A DNA stretch of 64,000 bases from Arcobacter nitrofigilis DSM 7299 (GCF_000092245.1 NC_014166.1:62001-126000); one strand, 5' to 3'. Positions 53,060-62,852 are shown, numbered from the stretch's first letter. Numbers and translations are program-made. The notes: generated by a model from the sequence alone, not told the origin.

Positions 53060-54133
53060 TTATAAATTATCTTTTAAGTATAAGTAGTCTGACATTTTTG
53101 TCCATTCTCTAACTTTCTTTTGATAAGCTTCTTGTGAATCTAAAACTTCTTTTAATAAAGGATGACCTACAACCATCTCTTTTCTTAGTTCTTGGTTTGC
53201 TTTTTTCATAGCATCCATAACTGGTTTTGGAAAAGTTTCAACTTTAATATTTGGGTAATCTTTTTTCATTTTTTCCCAAGCTGTTGCACTCATGTCATAA
53301 TTTTGAATATACATATCATATGAACTTAATTTCATTGCTGTTACTAAAATCGCTTGTAAATCTTTTGGAAGTTTATCATATGCTCTTTTATTTACTAAAA
53401 ATTGTAACTCAGTTGCTGGTTCATGCCAACCTGTATAGTAATAAGGTGCAATTTTATGGAATCCCATATTGATATCCATTCCAGGCCCAACCCATTCTAA
53501 GGCATCAATTGTTCCTCTTTCAAGTGAAGTATATAATTCACCTGGAGCAATATTTGTAACTGTAAGACCTAGTTTTGCCATAATTTCCCCTGCAAAACCT
53601 GGAATTCTCATTTTAAGACCTTTTAAGTCATCAAGTGTTTTAATCTCTTTTCTAAACCATCCACCCATTTGAGCCCCAGTATTTCCTCCAGGGAAAGATA
53701 GCATTTTATGTGGTGCATAAGCTTTTTCCATTAATTCCATTCCCCCACCGTAATAGAACCATGCATATTGCTCAGGTGCAGTCATACCAAATGGCATTGT
53801 TGTAAATGGTAATAGATTGATATCTTTACCTTTCCAATAATATGATGCAGAGTGCCCCATTTCATATTGACCCCCTTGTACCATATCTAAAACACCAAAT
53901 GGAGCTTTATGTTTATTAGCAGCATCTACTCTAATTAAAAGTCTACCATTAGACATTTTTTCTACCATTTCTGCCATTTTTGTAGGTGCATCAATAAATG
54001 GATGTAGCGTAGGCCCCCAAGTTGTCGCTAACTTCCATTTATATACTTTATCTGCAGCTAATGAAGCAGTACTAAGCCCCGCAAGTACTACTGAAGCTAC
54101 AAGTAACTTAGTTGTTTTACTAAACATTTTCAT
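53060..54133 (-). CDS. dctP: TRAP transporter substrate-binding protein (DctP)
   Basis: A 357-residue periplasmic binding protein with a cleaved signal peptide (about 1-27, LLVASVVLAGLSTASLA). Features are YKWKLATTWGPTLHPFIDAP, the substrate-contacting Arg in KGLKMRIPGFAGEIMAKLG and LERGTIDALEWVGPGMDINMGFH. The WVGPGMD pattern and Tyr/Trp-rich pocket (YYYTGWHEP) are of the type that binds 2-oxo or 2-hydroxy monocarboxylates (TakP, lactate-binding TTHA0766), in line with lactate as substrate. It is the first gene of dctPQM and is preceded by an inverted repeat. Confidence 0.93.
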   Translation of the reverse strand: MKMFSKTTKLLVASVVLAGLSTASLAADKVYKWKLATTWGPTLHPFIDAPTKMAEMVEKMSNGRLLIRVDAANKHKAPFGVLDMVQGGQYEMGHSASYYWKGKDINLLPFTTMPFGMTAPEQYAWFYYGGGMELMEKAYAPHKMLSFPGGNTGAQMGGWFRKEIKTLDDLKGLKMRIPGFAGEIMAKLGLTVTNIAPGELYTSLERGTIDALEWVGPGMDINMGFHKIAPYYYTGWHEPATELQFLVNKRAYDKLPKDLQAILVTAMKLSSYDMYIQNYDMSATAWEKMKKDYPNIKVETFPKPVMDAMKKANQELRKEMVVGHPLLKEVLDSQEAYQKKVREWTKMSDYLYLKDNL

Positions 54134-54152
54134 ATATTCTCCTTTTTATTTG

Positions 54153-54176
54153 TTCACATAAATTGTAACTTGTGAA
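54153..54176. promoter_or_regulatory. Inverted repeat upstream of dctP
   Basis: TTCACA (54153-54158) and TGTGAA (54171-54176) face each other across 12 bases, 20-43 bases before the dctP ATG. It may be a binding site for the adjacent response regulator or another activator. Short arms make this tentative. Confidence 0.35.
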
Positions 54177-54227
54177 TATGATAATGAAATGATATTTTAA
54201 GCTTAATTATTTAAAGTGGGCTAAAAT

Positions 54228-54869
54228 TTATATTTTAAATATATAACCCGTATCAACGACTGTATGAATATAATCTTTTATTAGAATTTTTCTAAGACGT
54301 CTTATTAAACTTCTTATTGATTCTAGTGTAACAAAGTTACCTTCCCAAACATAGTTCTCAATTGCTACATAAGTGATTACTTCATTTTTTTTAGTTACAA
54401 AAAGATTTAAAAGAAGTCGCTCTTTTTTTGTAAGTCTTACTTCTTGATCCTCTATTTTTAATAAAGAGGATTTAAAATCAAAGTAATAATTTTGGTCAAA
54501 CATAATAATTGTATTTGTGATTTTACATAGTTTTTCAATTTTTATTTCTAATTCATCTATGAAAAAAGGTTTTTTAAGATAATCATTACAGCCATAATCA
54601 TAAGCTTCTTTAATAATATCAAGTTCAACAGTAGAACTAATTATGATAATAGGTACTTCTGTGTAGTAATCTCTAATCTTTTTTAGTATTTTAATTCCAT
54701 CAATATTTGGAACATTTATATCCAATAAAAAACAATTATAACCATTTGATATAGAATCATATGCTTTTTGCCCATCAGAAAAAGAATCGACTTTATAACC
54801 TTTTAATGCTAGTCTTTTAGATATGGTTTGGCTAAGTTTTGTATTATCTTCTAAGAGTAAGATTTTCAT
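54228..54869 (-). CDS. OmpR-type response regulator of the lactate cluster
   Basis: A 213-residue response regulator: receiver domain (1-118) with LLEDNT, phospho-acceptor Asp50 (FLLDINVPNIDG) and Lys in YLKKPFFIDEL, then a winged-helix DNA-binding domain (about 130-213, VRLTKKERLLLNLF, LESIRSLIRRLRKIL, VVDTGYIF). Its ATG shares one base with the kinase stop, so the two are made together. It probably controls dctPQM downstream and possibly the lut genes upstream. Confidence 0.93.
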   Translation of the reverse strand: MKILLLEDNTKLSQTISKRLALKGYKVDSFSDGQKAYDSISNGYNCFLLDINVPNIDGIKILKKIRDYYTEVPIIIISSTVELDIIKEAYDYGCNDYLKKPFFIDELEIKIEKLCKITNTIIMFDQNYYFDFKSSLLKIEDQEVRLTKKERLLLNLFVTKKNEVITYVAIENYVWEGNFVTLESIRSLIRRLRKILIKDYIHTVVDTGYIFKI

Positions 54870-57067
54870 TATAAAACCTTTTTCATTTTAGGAATTTTCA
54901 TTGTAAATATAACTTTGTTTTCATCATTTTTCACAAACATTTGACCTTTCATCTTATCTTCAATAATTACTTTTGCCATATATAATCCAATTCCTGTACC
55001 ATCTTTTTTTGTGGTGAAGTATGGGTCAAAAATAGAGTGTATGATTTTTTCATCTATTCCACCAGCATCATCTATTACTTCTATTATAGTGTAATTATTA
55101 TTTGTGTAAACATTAACCATTATTTTGCATCTATTTTCTAAAGATTTTTCTGATATTTTATTTTTTGCATTATTAACAAGGTTTAGAAGTACTTGCTTAA
55201 ACTCATTTTTATAACCATACACAACAAATTCATCATTCTTTTTTTGATAATTTATGTCAATTTTAATATTTAAATAGAAGAGTTGTTTGCCTACTATTTC
55301 TAATATATCATCAAAAGATTGTTTTACAGAAAAATTTGTTTTTTTAGTTGAGGGTTTTAAAAAATTCCTAAAATCACTTAAAGTTTGAGACATATATTGA
55401 ATTTGAACCATTGAACTTTTCACAAAACTTTCCACATCTTGAGTTTGCAATTCTTCAAGCATGTGTGAAGTTTGTATATCTTGAACTAATGCTGATAATT
55501 CAACTAATGGTTCATTCCATTGGTGTGCGATGGCTGCTACCATATCTCCCATTTCTGCTAATTTTGTTTGTTGTATTAAGAATTGTTTTTGTTGAACTCT
55601 TTCTGTAATATCATCCATAATACAAACAATACCACCAACTTCTCCATTTATATTCTCATAAGGGGCTTTATTTAAAATGAAATATTTCATTTGCAAGTTT
55701 GCAAAGTGCAATACTATCTCTGAGGTATCTGTTTCTTGACTTTTTTGAATCTTTTCATCTATCTCAATATTTTTTATAGCTATATCTTTTGGAAAAAAAT
55801 CAAAGGCAGTTTTTCCAATAACCTCTTGTTTTGTGATATTAAATAACTTTGCAAAAGCTAAATTAGAGCCAATAAATTTACCATCTTTATTTTTATAATA
55901 TATTGCATTTGGTAGGGTATCTAATAAAACTTTTTCAAACTTCAGTCGATTTGAAAGGTCATTTTCAAGTTTCTTTCTTCTTTGGATATTTGCTCTCATA
56001 CTAATAACCATGATTGAAAGAATGAAAATTATAGAAAAAACAATAACTATAAATTTTGTATATTTTTTATAAAAAGAACTTGGTTCATTTAAAATTGTAT
56101 ATTTTTCATGGATATTATTTAATGAAATATCAAATTTCTTTAGTTCGTTATAATCAAAAATATATCGATTGGGAGATTTTTCTAAAATAGGAATATCTTT
56201 TATATCTTTTCCATTTAAAACTTGTAAAGCCATATCTGCAACACTATTTCCTTGGGCAGTTGCTGAGGTTACTAATCCCCCTACAATCCCATAGTTTAAA
56301 TAAAAATCCCATAAGCCATAAATAGGATTATGGCTTATTGATTTTACTTGTTTTAATCCCTCTTTATAAGTAAAGTTTTTTCCTGTTTTATCTTTAAAAA
56401 GAAGTACAAAAAGTAGAACATCATTTTTATCTAAATTCTTAACTTTCTTTTTTAGAGTTTCCATATCCCATTGATCTATGTATTCTACATGGAATTCATC
56501 TTTGTATTTTTTTATTATAGGTCTTAAATCTCTTTTTATTGCATAACCTGTTTTTGACTTGTCATTTATAATAACAAGGTTTTTCATCTTAGGGTGAAGT
56601 TTATGTATTAGCTTAAAGTTATTTTCTAAATCAACTTGTTCTACTACACCTGACATATACTCTTTTATGTTATTTTCATCTAATAGGGCTTTATCAAAGT
56701 TATTGATACCACAAAAGAGTACAGGGGTTTTGGGAAAGAGGACATCATGATATTTTATAATAAATTCAAAGGCATTATTGTCACTTACGATTATTAAGTC
56801 AAATTTTCTATTTGCAAATTGTGTTTTGTAAAGTTCTGCAAGTTCATCAAAATATGTGTTCCCAAGAACTCTTTTGGTATCCATATATCTAGTTGTAAGT
56901 TCTATATTCCCATGAGAAGCAAATTTATCTTCAATTGCTTTTGAAATGTCATCACTCCATTTATAACCTTTATGGTATGAATGGAGTAATAAAACCTCTT
57001 TATTATTGTCTATCGCAAAAGAAAATGTAACAAAGATTAAAAAGTATAGTAATAAAAGTTTTTTCAT
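54869..57067 (-). CDS. Sensor histidine kinase with periplasmic binding-protein domain
   Basis: A 732-residue hybrid-free kinase. A signal peptide (1-19) precedes a periplasmic ABC substrate-binding-like domain (about 22-325; EVLLLHSYHKGYKWSDDI, then FDLIIVSDNNAFEF and PVLFCGINNFD). A membrane helix (about 335-357) leads to a cytoplasmic PAS domain (375-490), HisKA with His515 (AAIAHQWNEPLVELSAL) and HATPase with DDAGGIDEKII and YFTTKKDGTGIGLYMAK. The sensor half belongs to the same broad family as ABC_sub_bind proteins. Lying between lutC and the TRAP transporter genes, it likely senses lactate or a related carboxylate in the periplasm. Stop and start of the next gene share one base. Confidence 0.92.
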   Translation of the reverse strand: MKKLLLLYFLIFVTFSFAIDNNKEVLLLHSYHKGYKWSDDISKAIEDKFASHGNIELTTRYMDTKRVLGNTYFDELAELYKTQFANRKFDLIIVSDNNAFEFIIKYHDVLFPKTPVLFCGINNFDKALLDENNIKEYMSGVVEQVDLENNFKLIHKLHPKMKNLVIINDKSKTGYAIKRDLRPIIKKYKDEFHVEYIDQWDMETLKKKVKNLDKNDVLLFVLLFKDKTGKNFTYKEGLKQVKSISHNPIYGLWDFYLNYGIVGGLVTSATAQGNSVADMALQVLNGKDIKDIPILEKSPNRYIFDYNELKKFDISLNNIHEKYTILNEPSSFYKKYTKFIVIVFSIIFILSIMVISMRANIQRRKKLENDLSNRLKFEKVLLDTLPNAIYYKNKDGKFIGSNLAFAKLFNITKQEVIGKTAFDFFPKDIAIKNIEIDEKIQKSQETDTSEIVLHFANLQMKYFILNKAPYENINGEVGGIVCIMDDITERVQQKQFLIQQTKLAEMGDMVAAIAHQWNEPLVELSALVQDIQTSHMLEELQTQDVESFVKSSMVQIQYMSQTLSDFRNFLKPSTKKTNFSVKQSFDDILEIVGKQLFYLNIKIDINYQKKNDEFVVYGYKNEFKQVLLNLVNNAKNKISEKSLENRCKIMVNVYTNNNYTIIEVIDDAGGIDEKIIHSIFDPYFTTKKDGTGIGLYMAKVIIEDKMKGQMFVKNDENKVIFTMKIPKMKKVL

Positions 57068-57085
57068 ATTACGGTGATTATATCA

Positions 57086-57673
57086 CTAATCTACAAAAAT
57101 GACATATCCTGATTTTGGACCGTGTGCTCCTATTACAAGTGATTGTTCTATGTCTGCTGTTTTTGAAGGTCCTGAAACAAATACCCCATATCCACTATTT
57201 TCAAATTCGATTTTTGTATATGCTTCATGCATATTATTTACAATATCATTTTTGTTTACTACTATTATGATATTTTGAGCTATGAAATAAAGACTTCGGT
57301 GTCTATTATTTTCATCTTTTAACCAAACTGCACCATTTTCAGCAACTGCAAAATTTCCTTTTACTATTGCTAAATCTATATCTTTTAAGTTGTGAGCATC
57401 ATCTTGTGCATTTGCATCAAAATTACTTAATGAACAAAACTCAACATTTGAGTAAACTTGTCCCAATCCCTCTTTATAAAGATCTTTTATAGTTTCATCA
57501 AGTTTATCTTTTGTTGTTACAAGAGATTCTCCACCTACAGTTTTTAAAACCTGACCATATTTTTCTAATTTATTTTCAAAAGTTATTCCAAAATGATCAT
57601 ATTCAGGAAGGATTTCATCTTTTACTACATTATTTGATTTAATAGCATTTAATATCTCATCTCTACTTGACAT
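57086..57673 (-). CDS. lutC: LutC, lactate utilisation protein
   Basis: A 195-residue LUD-domain protein, third subunit of the LutABC L-lactate oxidising complex. Features are MSSRDEILNAIKSN, ADIEQSLVIGAHGPKSGYVIFVD at the C-terminus and the VAENGAVWLKDENNRHRSLYFIAQNIIIVV block. Its start overlaps the lutB stop by one base (TAATG-type junction). The sensor kinase gene follows 18 bases later. Confidence 0.93.
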   Translation of the reverse strand: MSSRDEILNAIKSNNVVKDEILPEYDHFGITFENKLEKYGQVLKTVGGESLVTTKDKLDETIKDLYKEGLGQVYSNVEFCSLSNFDANAQDDAHNLKDIDLAIVKGNFAVAENGAVWLKDENNRHRSLYFIAQNIIIVVNKNDIVNNMHEAYTKIEFENSGYGVFVSGPSKTADIEQSLVIGAHGPKSGYVIFVD

Positions 57674-59037
57674 TATGAATCCTTTCTTTGTTTATATAAC
57701 TCTTTGAAAGAGTTTTTTGGCATCTTTGGAATATCCCTTTGTTTTCCCCAAACATTTGCTTTTGAGTAAATAATAGAATCAGGTAGCATTGGAATTACTT
57801 TTCTCATGATTTTCCCACCTATATTAAATAGTGTAGGGTGATCCATTACCCATGAAGTTATCTTCATCGCTACTGCTTTTTTTGTATCTATTAAATGCTT
57901 TTTAGCAAGATCTTGTCTATGTGCATAAAGTTGTGAATCCAAGTCAATTTTTACAGGACATACATTTGTACATGAAGCACAAAGGGTACAAGCAAAAGGT
58001 AAGGACTTGTGTTCTTTAGGATTTCTAAATGCTCCTAAATTTGAACCAATAGGTCCTGGAATTACATATTTATAAGAGTGACCACCACTTCTTCTATAGA
58101 TTGGACAAGTATTCATACAAGCACCACATCTAATACAATTAAGTGATTTTTGATAAGTGGCATCTGCTAATATTGGAGTTCTTTTATTATCTACTATTAC
58201 AATATGCATCTCTCCACCTTCCACTGGACCATGGTAATGTGAGGTATAAGATGTAATAGCTTGACCAGTTGCACTTCGTGCTAATAATCTTGTAAATACT
58301 GATAAGTCTTTAAGTCTCGGAATAGTTTTTTCAATACCCATAGAAGCAATATGAAGTTTAGGAACACTTGCCCCCATATCTGCATTTCCTTCATTTGTAC
58401 AAACAACTATTCCACCTGTTTCACTTATGGCAAAGTTTACTCCCGTAAGTCCTGCTTGTGCTGTCAGGAAATCTTCTCTTAAACTAGCTCTTGCCGCCCT
58501 TGTTAAATAAGTAGGATCATCGTTTCCTTTTTCAGTTCCCAAGTGTTCATGAAATGTATCTGATACATCCATTTTTTTAAGGTGAATTGCTGGTAATACT
58601 ATATGGGAAGGTGTTTCTTTTCTTAATTGAACAATCCTTTCACCTAAGTCAGTATCAATAACTTCAATTCCTTTGCTTTCTAAATAGGGATTTAAATGAC
58701 ACTCTTCTGTTAACATTGATTTTGATTTTACAAGTTTTGTAACATTGTGTGAAGCTAAGATTTCATGAACAATTTTATTGTGTTCTTGCGCATCCTTTGC
58801 CCAATGAACAATAATTCCTTTTTTTGTAGCGTTTTTTTCAAACTCTTCTAGATAAAAATCAAGTTTATGCATAGTATGAGTTTTTATATTATTTGCATAT
58901 TCTCTTAATTTTTCCCATTCAGGTATTCCCTTACTTGAGACATCTCTTTTTTCTCTTACAAACCATAATGCTTTGTCATGCCAATGCATTCTCTCATCAT
59001 TGGCAACAAATTTTGCTGCTTCTTCTGGGTGGCTCAT
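57673..59037 (-). CDS. lutB: LutB, lactate utilisation iron-sulfur protein
   Basis: A 454-residue LUD-domain plus ferredoxin protein. Residues 60-290 form the LUD fold (KSMLTEECHLNPYLESKGIEVIDTDLGERI, NFAISETGGIVVCTNEGNADMG). Two 4Fe-4S motifs follow, CIRCGACMNTCPIYRRSGG and CTLCASCTNVCPVKID. A C-terminal DUF3390-like segment (about 390-454) is present. With LutA and LutC it oxidises L-lactate to pyruvate. It overlaps lutA by 4 bases and lutC by one. Confidence 0.95.
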   Translation of the reverse strand: MSHPEEAAKFVANDERMHWHDKALWFVREKRDVSSKGIPEWEKLREYANNIKTHTMHKLDFYLEEFEKNATKKGIIVHWAKDAQEHNKIVHEILASHNVTKLVKSKSMLTEECHLNPYLESKGIEVIDTDLGERIVQLRKETPSHIVLPAIHLKKMDVSDTFHEHLGTEKGNDDPTYLTRAARASLREDFLTAQAGLTGVNFAISETGGIVVCTNEGNADMGASVPKLHIASMGIEKTIPRLKDLSVFTRLLARSATGQAITSYTSHYHGPVEGGEMHIVIVDNKRTPILADATYQKSLNCIRCGACMNTCPIYRRSGGHSYKYVIPGPIGSNLGAFRNPKEHKSLPFACTLCASCTNVCPVKIDLDSQLYAHRQDLAKKHLIDTKKAVAMKITSWVMDHPTLFNIGGKIMRKVIPMLPDSIIYSKANVWGKQRDIPKMPKNSFKELYKQRKDS

Positions 59038-59777
59038 ATCGTTTCTCCTAAAAGTATTTCACTTATATGCATAACTTTTATTGGGTTTTTATCCCTATTC
59101 ATTATTCCTTGCATATGCATCAAACATGACATATCTGCACCTGTCATAATTTGAACATTTGAATCCATGTGATCTTTTATTCTATCTTTTCCCATAGCAA
59201 CAGATATTGCTTCTTCTGTTACACAAAAAGTACCACCAAAGCCACAGCATTCATCCTCTCTATTTAATTTAACTAGTTCTATCCCCTCAACAAGAGATAA
59301 AAGATTTTCTAATTTATTAAAATGAGGAATATTAAGTTCACTTGCACTTCCAAGTTTTAAAACTCTATGTCCATGACATGAATTATGGACTCCAACTTTG
59401 TAGTTAAATTTTGAATCTAATTTATCGATTTTTGCAATGTCATGTAAAAATTCTGTTATTTCGTATATTGATGTTTTGATTTTATTATAATCTTTATTAT
59501 CATTAAAAAATGGTTCATAATGCTCTTTTACCATGGTTACACATGAACCACTAGGTGCTACTACATAATCATATTTTTTAAAAGTATTTACAAATCTGTG
59601 TGCTAGTTTTTCAATATCTTGGCTACAACCTGAGTTTGCCATAGGCTGTCCACAGCAAGTCTGCTCCATTGGATATTCTACATTAAATTTTAATTTTTCT
59701 AAAAGCTTTAAAGTTGCCATTGATGCTTCTGGATAAAGCTCATTCATAAAGCAAGGTATAAATAGTCCTATAGTCAT
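59034..59777 (-). CDS. lutA: LutA, lactate utilisation CCG-domain protein
   Basis: A 247-residue cysteine-rich protein with the two CCG (heterodisulfide-reductase-like) modules: EQTCCGQPMANSGC near residue 40 and EDECCGFGGTFCVTEEA near 185, with SGSCVTMVKEHY and HNSCHGHR before them. It is the first gene of lutABC, and its promoter should lie in the 59-base gap before the methyltransferase gene. It probably takes electrons from lactate oxidation to a quinone-linked carrier. Confidence 0.95.
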   Translation of the reverse strand: MTIGLFIPCFMNELYPEASMATLKLLEKLKFNVEYPMEQTCCGQPMANSGCSQDIEKLAHRFVNTFKKYDYVVAPSGSCVTMVKEHYEPFFNDNKDYNKIKTSIYEITEFLHDIAKIDKLDSKFNYKVGVHNSCHGHRVLKLGSASELNIPHFNKLENLLSLVEGIELVKLNREDECCGFGGTFCVTEEAISVAMGKDRIKDHMDSNVQIMTGADMSCLMHMQGIMNRDKNPIKVMHISEILLGETI

Positions 59778-59836
59778 AAAAACTCCTCTTTTGATGCTAA
59801 ATTATATAAAATTGGTATAACAATAATATGATATTT

Positions 59837-60406
59837 CTATTTTTTCATAAAAACTGAAAAATCATTATATAAATAATTATCTTTGATTGTTATAATTTTG
59901 CTTAGAGTCTTGACATATAATAATATATCTTCTGCTTTAATGTTAGTCAAGGAGTCATTTTTTAAGAAGTTAAAAATAAAGCCTTTTTTTGATGCAGAAA
60001 AACACTTATTAATAAATGTAAAGATTTCATTTTTTGTTAGAATACTCAAAGCTCCACTACATATATAATAATCTGCTTCTTCTAATTCATCTAAAAGAAT
60101 ATCTGCAAGATAAAATTTAGTATTTAAAAATCTTTTGCTAGCTAATTCTATCATTTGTTTTTCGCAATCAATTCCAATGTAAGATTTCGGTTTTAGACTA
60201 TTGTCAAAGAGATAATTATAATACTCTCCAAAACCACATCCAGCATCAATAATGTTAGAATCTTTTATTTCATCTTTTATAAACTCTGTTAAAATCTCAA
60301 ATCTTTTATATTGTGTATATTCAGAGTTCCAGTGAACTCCCCTTGCACTTATGCCATATTTTTTAATGGTTTTATCATAAAAGGTTTTGTTGTCTTTGTG
60401 AGCCAT
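59837..60406 (-). CDS. Class I SAM-dependent methyltransferase
   Basis: A 189-residue methyltransferase with a Rossmann core: SAM-binding NIIDAGCGFGEYYNYLF near residues 53-69, SYIGIDCEKQMIEL, TKFYLADIL and YYICSGALSIL. The C-terminal substrate region is short, and the substrate is unknown. It follows the dCMP deaminase-like gene with no gap, so the two are co-transcribed. Confidence 0.85.
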   Translation of the reverse strand: MAHKDNKTFYDKTIKKYGISARGVHWNSEYTQYKRFEILTEFIKDEIKDSNIIDAGCGFGEYYNYLFDNSLKPKSYIGIDCEKQMIELASKRFLNTKFYLADILLDELEEADYYICSGALSILTKNEIFTFINKCFSASKKGFIFNFLKNDSLTNIKAEDILLYVKTLSKIITIKDNYLYNDFSVFMKK

Positions 60407-60841
60407 TTAACTAATTTGTTCTATTATTACTTTGTTATCTTTTAGAAATTTTGAAACGATATCTGAGTCTGTATGTTCATAAGCTTTTTGAAAAACAATT
60501 CTTTGGATTCCTGCTGCTATTAGGTTTTTTGAACATTCACTACAAGGTTCTAAAGTCACATAAATAGTTGCTCCTTCTATACTTATGCCTTTTCTTGCAG
60601 CCCAAATTATTGCATTCATTTCTGCATGAATTTCATAAGTTTTTGACCAATCATGATGTTCTTTTGTATATGAATCATTCCAATGTTCTTTACAATTTAC
60701 ATATCCAGCTGGTGTTCCATTGTATCCTGTTGATAAAATTCTTCCATCTTTTACTATTACTGCACCTACTTGTTTTGATACACATTTTGAGGCACTTGCT
60801 ATTTCATGTGCAATATTTATAAAGTTTTTATCGCTTATCAT
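60407..60841 (-). CDS. dCMP deaminase-like zinc enzyme (ComEB family)
   Basis: A 144-residue cytidine/deoxycytidylate deaminase-fold protein. The zinc site is HAEMNAI (His72, Glu74) with EPCSECSKNL (Cys100, Cys103), and STGYNGTPAGYVNC is the dCMP-type nucleotide-binding loop. It would deaminate dCMP to dUMP for thymidylate synthesis. The fit to dCMP deaminase is better than to tRNA or riboflavin deaminases. It is the first gene of a unit that includes the methyltransferase. Confidence 0.92.
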   Translation of the reverse strand: MISDKNFINIAHEIASASKCVSKQVGAVIVKDGRILSTGYNGTPAGYVNCKEHWNDSYTKEHHDWSKTYEIHAEMNAIIWAARKGISIEGATIYVTLEPCSECSKNLIAAGIQRIVFQKAYEHTDSDIVSKFLKDNKVIIEQIS

Positions 60842-61034
60842 TTCTTATCCTAAAGCATTTTCTATTTTTTAAAAAAACAGCAATTTTTCCAAAAAATCAG
60901 TAGTTTTTTTTAAATTTTTGTAAAAAATGTATAAATTATGTTAAAAATTGTTGAATTTTATAAATTTCTGATTTATTACATTTTTATAGTTATTTGTGTA
61001 TTATACCCTAAAATTTTCAAAATAAAGGCTAGAG

Positions 61035-61487
61035 ATGGAATTCAAAGATATAAAAGAATTAATTAGAGTTTTTGATAAAAGTGATTTAAATAAATTAAAA
61101 ATCAAAGATGGAGAATTTGAAATTAGTATGCAAACTGGTTTTGATGGGGGATCTATTGTAACAACTACTGCACCTGCAGTTCAATCAGCACCTGCACCTG
61201 TTGCCACAACTACTTCAGTTACTGCTGAAACAGCAGCACCTATTATAGGAGATACAATTAACTCACCAATGATTGGAACTTTTTATGCTTCACCATCTCC
61301 TGAATCTGCTGCATTTGTAAAAGTAGGGGATACAGTAAAAGCTGGACAAACTTTATGTATTTTAGAAGCTATGAAAATCATGAATGAAGTTGAAGCAGAA
61401 TTTGATTGTAAAATTGTGAAAGTATTAGTTGAAGATTCTAATCCAGTAGAATATGATATGCCACTATTTGTTGTAGAAAAATTATAA
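61035..61487 (+). CDS. accB: Biotin carboxyl carrier protein of acetyl-CoA carboxylase
   Basis: A 150-residue carrier for the first step of fatty acid synthesis. The N-terminal helix region (1-35) is followed by a flexible Ala/Pro/Thr/Val-rich linker (40-70) and a biotinyl domain (75-150) with the biotinylation site LEAMKIMNEVEA (Lys114) and the thumb loop SPMIGTFYASPSPES. It lies after a 193-base AT-rich gap that holds its promoter and nothing else evident, and 12 bases before accC. Confidence 0.96.
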   Translation: MEFKDIKELIRVFDKSDLNKLKIKDGEFEISMQTGFDGGSIVTTTAPAVQSAPAPVATTTSVTAETAAPIIGDTINSPMIGTFYASPSPESAAFVKVGDTVKAGQTLCILEAMKIMNEVEAEFDCKIVKVLVEDSNPVEYDMPLFVVEKL

Positions 61488-61499
61488 GAAAGATAAAAT

Positions 61500-62852
61500 A
61501 TGGCAGAAATAAAAAAAATCTTAATAGCTAATAGGGGAGAAATTGTTCAAAGAGCAGTTCGAACTATTAGGGAAATGGGTAAAAAATCAGTTGCAATTTA
61601 TAGTGCAGGGGATAAAGAAGCTTCATATTTAAAACATGCTGATGAAGCAGTTTGTATTGGTGGTGCTAAATCTAGTGAATCTTATTTAAATATTCCTGCA
61701 ATTATTACAGCAGCTGAAATGACTGGTTGTGATGCAATTTTCCCAGGGTATGGGTTTTTATCTGAAAATCAAGATTTTGTAGAAATTTGTAGATTACACA
61801 ATATTAAATTTATTGGTCCTTCTGTTGAAGTAATGGAAAAAATGGCTGATAAATCTAAAGCAAAAGAAGAGATGGTAAGAGCAGGAGTTCCTGTTGTTCC
61901 TGGATCTACTGGAGCTGTTCATAATGTGGATGAAGGTAGAAAAGTAGCTCGTGAAATAGGTTATCCAATCATGGCAAAAGCATCTGCTGGTGGTGGTGGT
62001 AGAGGTATGAGACTTATTGAATCAGAAGATAAGTTCGACCAACTATTCACAGCAGCTTCAAGTGAAGCCTTAGCAGCTTTTGGTGATGGTACTATGTACT
62101 TAGAAAGATTTATCAATAATCCAAGACATATTGAAGTTCAAGTTGTAGGTGATTCTCATGGAAATGCTATTCATATAGGTGAGAGAGATTGTTCACTACA
62201 AAGAAGACATCAAAAGGTTATTGAAGAATCTCCTGCAATTATATTAAATGATGAAACTAGAGCAAAACTTCATGCTGTGGCAGTAAAAGCTACTAAATAC
62301 CTAAATTACGAAGGTGCGGGTACTTTTGAATTTTTAGCAGATGATAAACAAAATATCTATTTTATGGAAATGAATACAAGACTTCAAGTTGAACATCCAG
62401 TTTCTGAAATGGTTTCAGGAATTGATATTGTTGAGCTTATGATTAAAGTTGCAGAAGGAGAAGAAGTTCCTCCTCAAGAAACAATTAAATTTAGAGGTCA
62501 TGCAATTGAGTGCAGAATTACAGCAGAAGATCCAAATACATTTTTACCAAGTCCTGGAAAAATCACCCAATGGATGGTTCCTGGTGGAAGAAATGTAAGA
62601 GTTGATTCTCATATTTATACAAATTATATTGTGCCCCCTTATTATGACTCTATGATTGGGAAACTAATTGTTTGGGGAAGAGATAGAGAAAAAGCTATCA
62701 AAATTATGAAAAGAGCTTTAAATGAGTTCGAAGTATATGGAATCAAGACAACTATTCCTTTTCATATTAAAATGATGGGAAATAAAGATTTCAATAATAA
62801 CACTTATGATACAAAATACCTAGAACACTACAAAGGTTTAGGTGATATTTAA
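61500..62852 (+). CDS. accC: Biotin carboxylase subunit of acetyl-CoA carboxylase
   Basis: Carboxylates the biotin on AccB using ATP and bicarbonate. The 450-residue protein has KKILIANRGEIVQRAVRTI at the N-terminus, the Gly-rich ATP loop KASAGGGGRGMRL, HIGERDCSLQRRHQKVIEESPA and the catalytic EMNTRLQVEHPVSEMV, then ECRITAEDP at the C-terminal domain. The length matches bacterial AccC. It ends directly in a terminator hairpin. Confidence 0.97.
   Translation: MAEIKKILIANRGEIVQRAVRTIREMGKKSVAIYSAGDKEASYLKHADEAVCIGGAKSSESYLNIPAIITAAEMTGCDAIFPGYGFLSENQDFVEICRLHNIKFIGPSVEVMEKMADKSKAKEEMVRAGVPVVPGSTGAVHNVDEGRKVAREIGYPIMAKASAGGGGRGMRLIESEDKFDQLFTAASSEALAAFGDGTMYLERFINNPRHIEVQVVGDSHGNAIHIGERDCSLQRRHQKVIEESPAIILNDETRAKLHAVAVKATKYLNYEGAGTFEFLADDKQNIYFMEMNTRLQVEHPVSEMVSGIDIVELMIKVAEGEEVPPQETIKFRGHAIECRITAEDPNTFLPSPGKITQWMVPGGRNVRVDSHIYTNYIVPPYYDSMIGKLIVWGRDREKAIKIMKRALNEFEVYGIKTTIPFHIKMMGNKDFNNNTYDTKYLEHYKGLGDI

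Noticed and set aside
60842-61034. Very AT-rich gap before accB as a possible origin or riboswitch
   Set aside because: No iterons, DnaA-box cluster or stable hairpin was recognised; it is best explained as promoter DNA.
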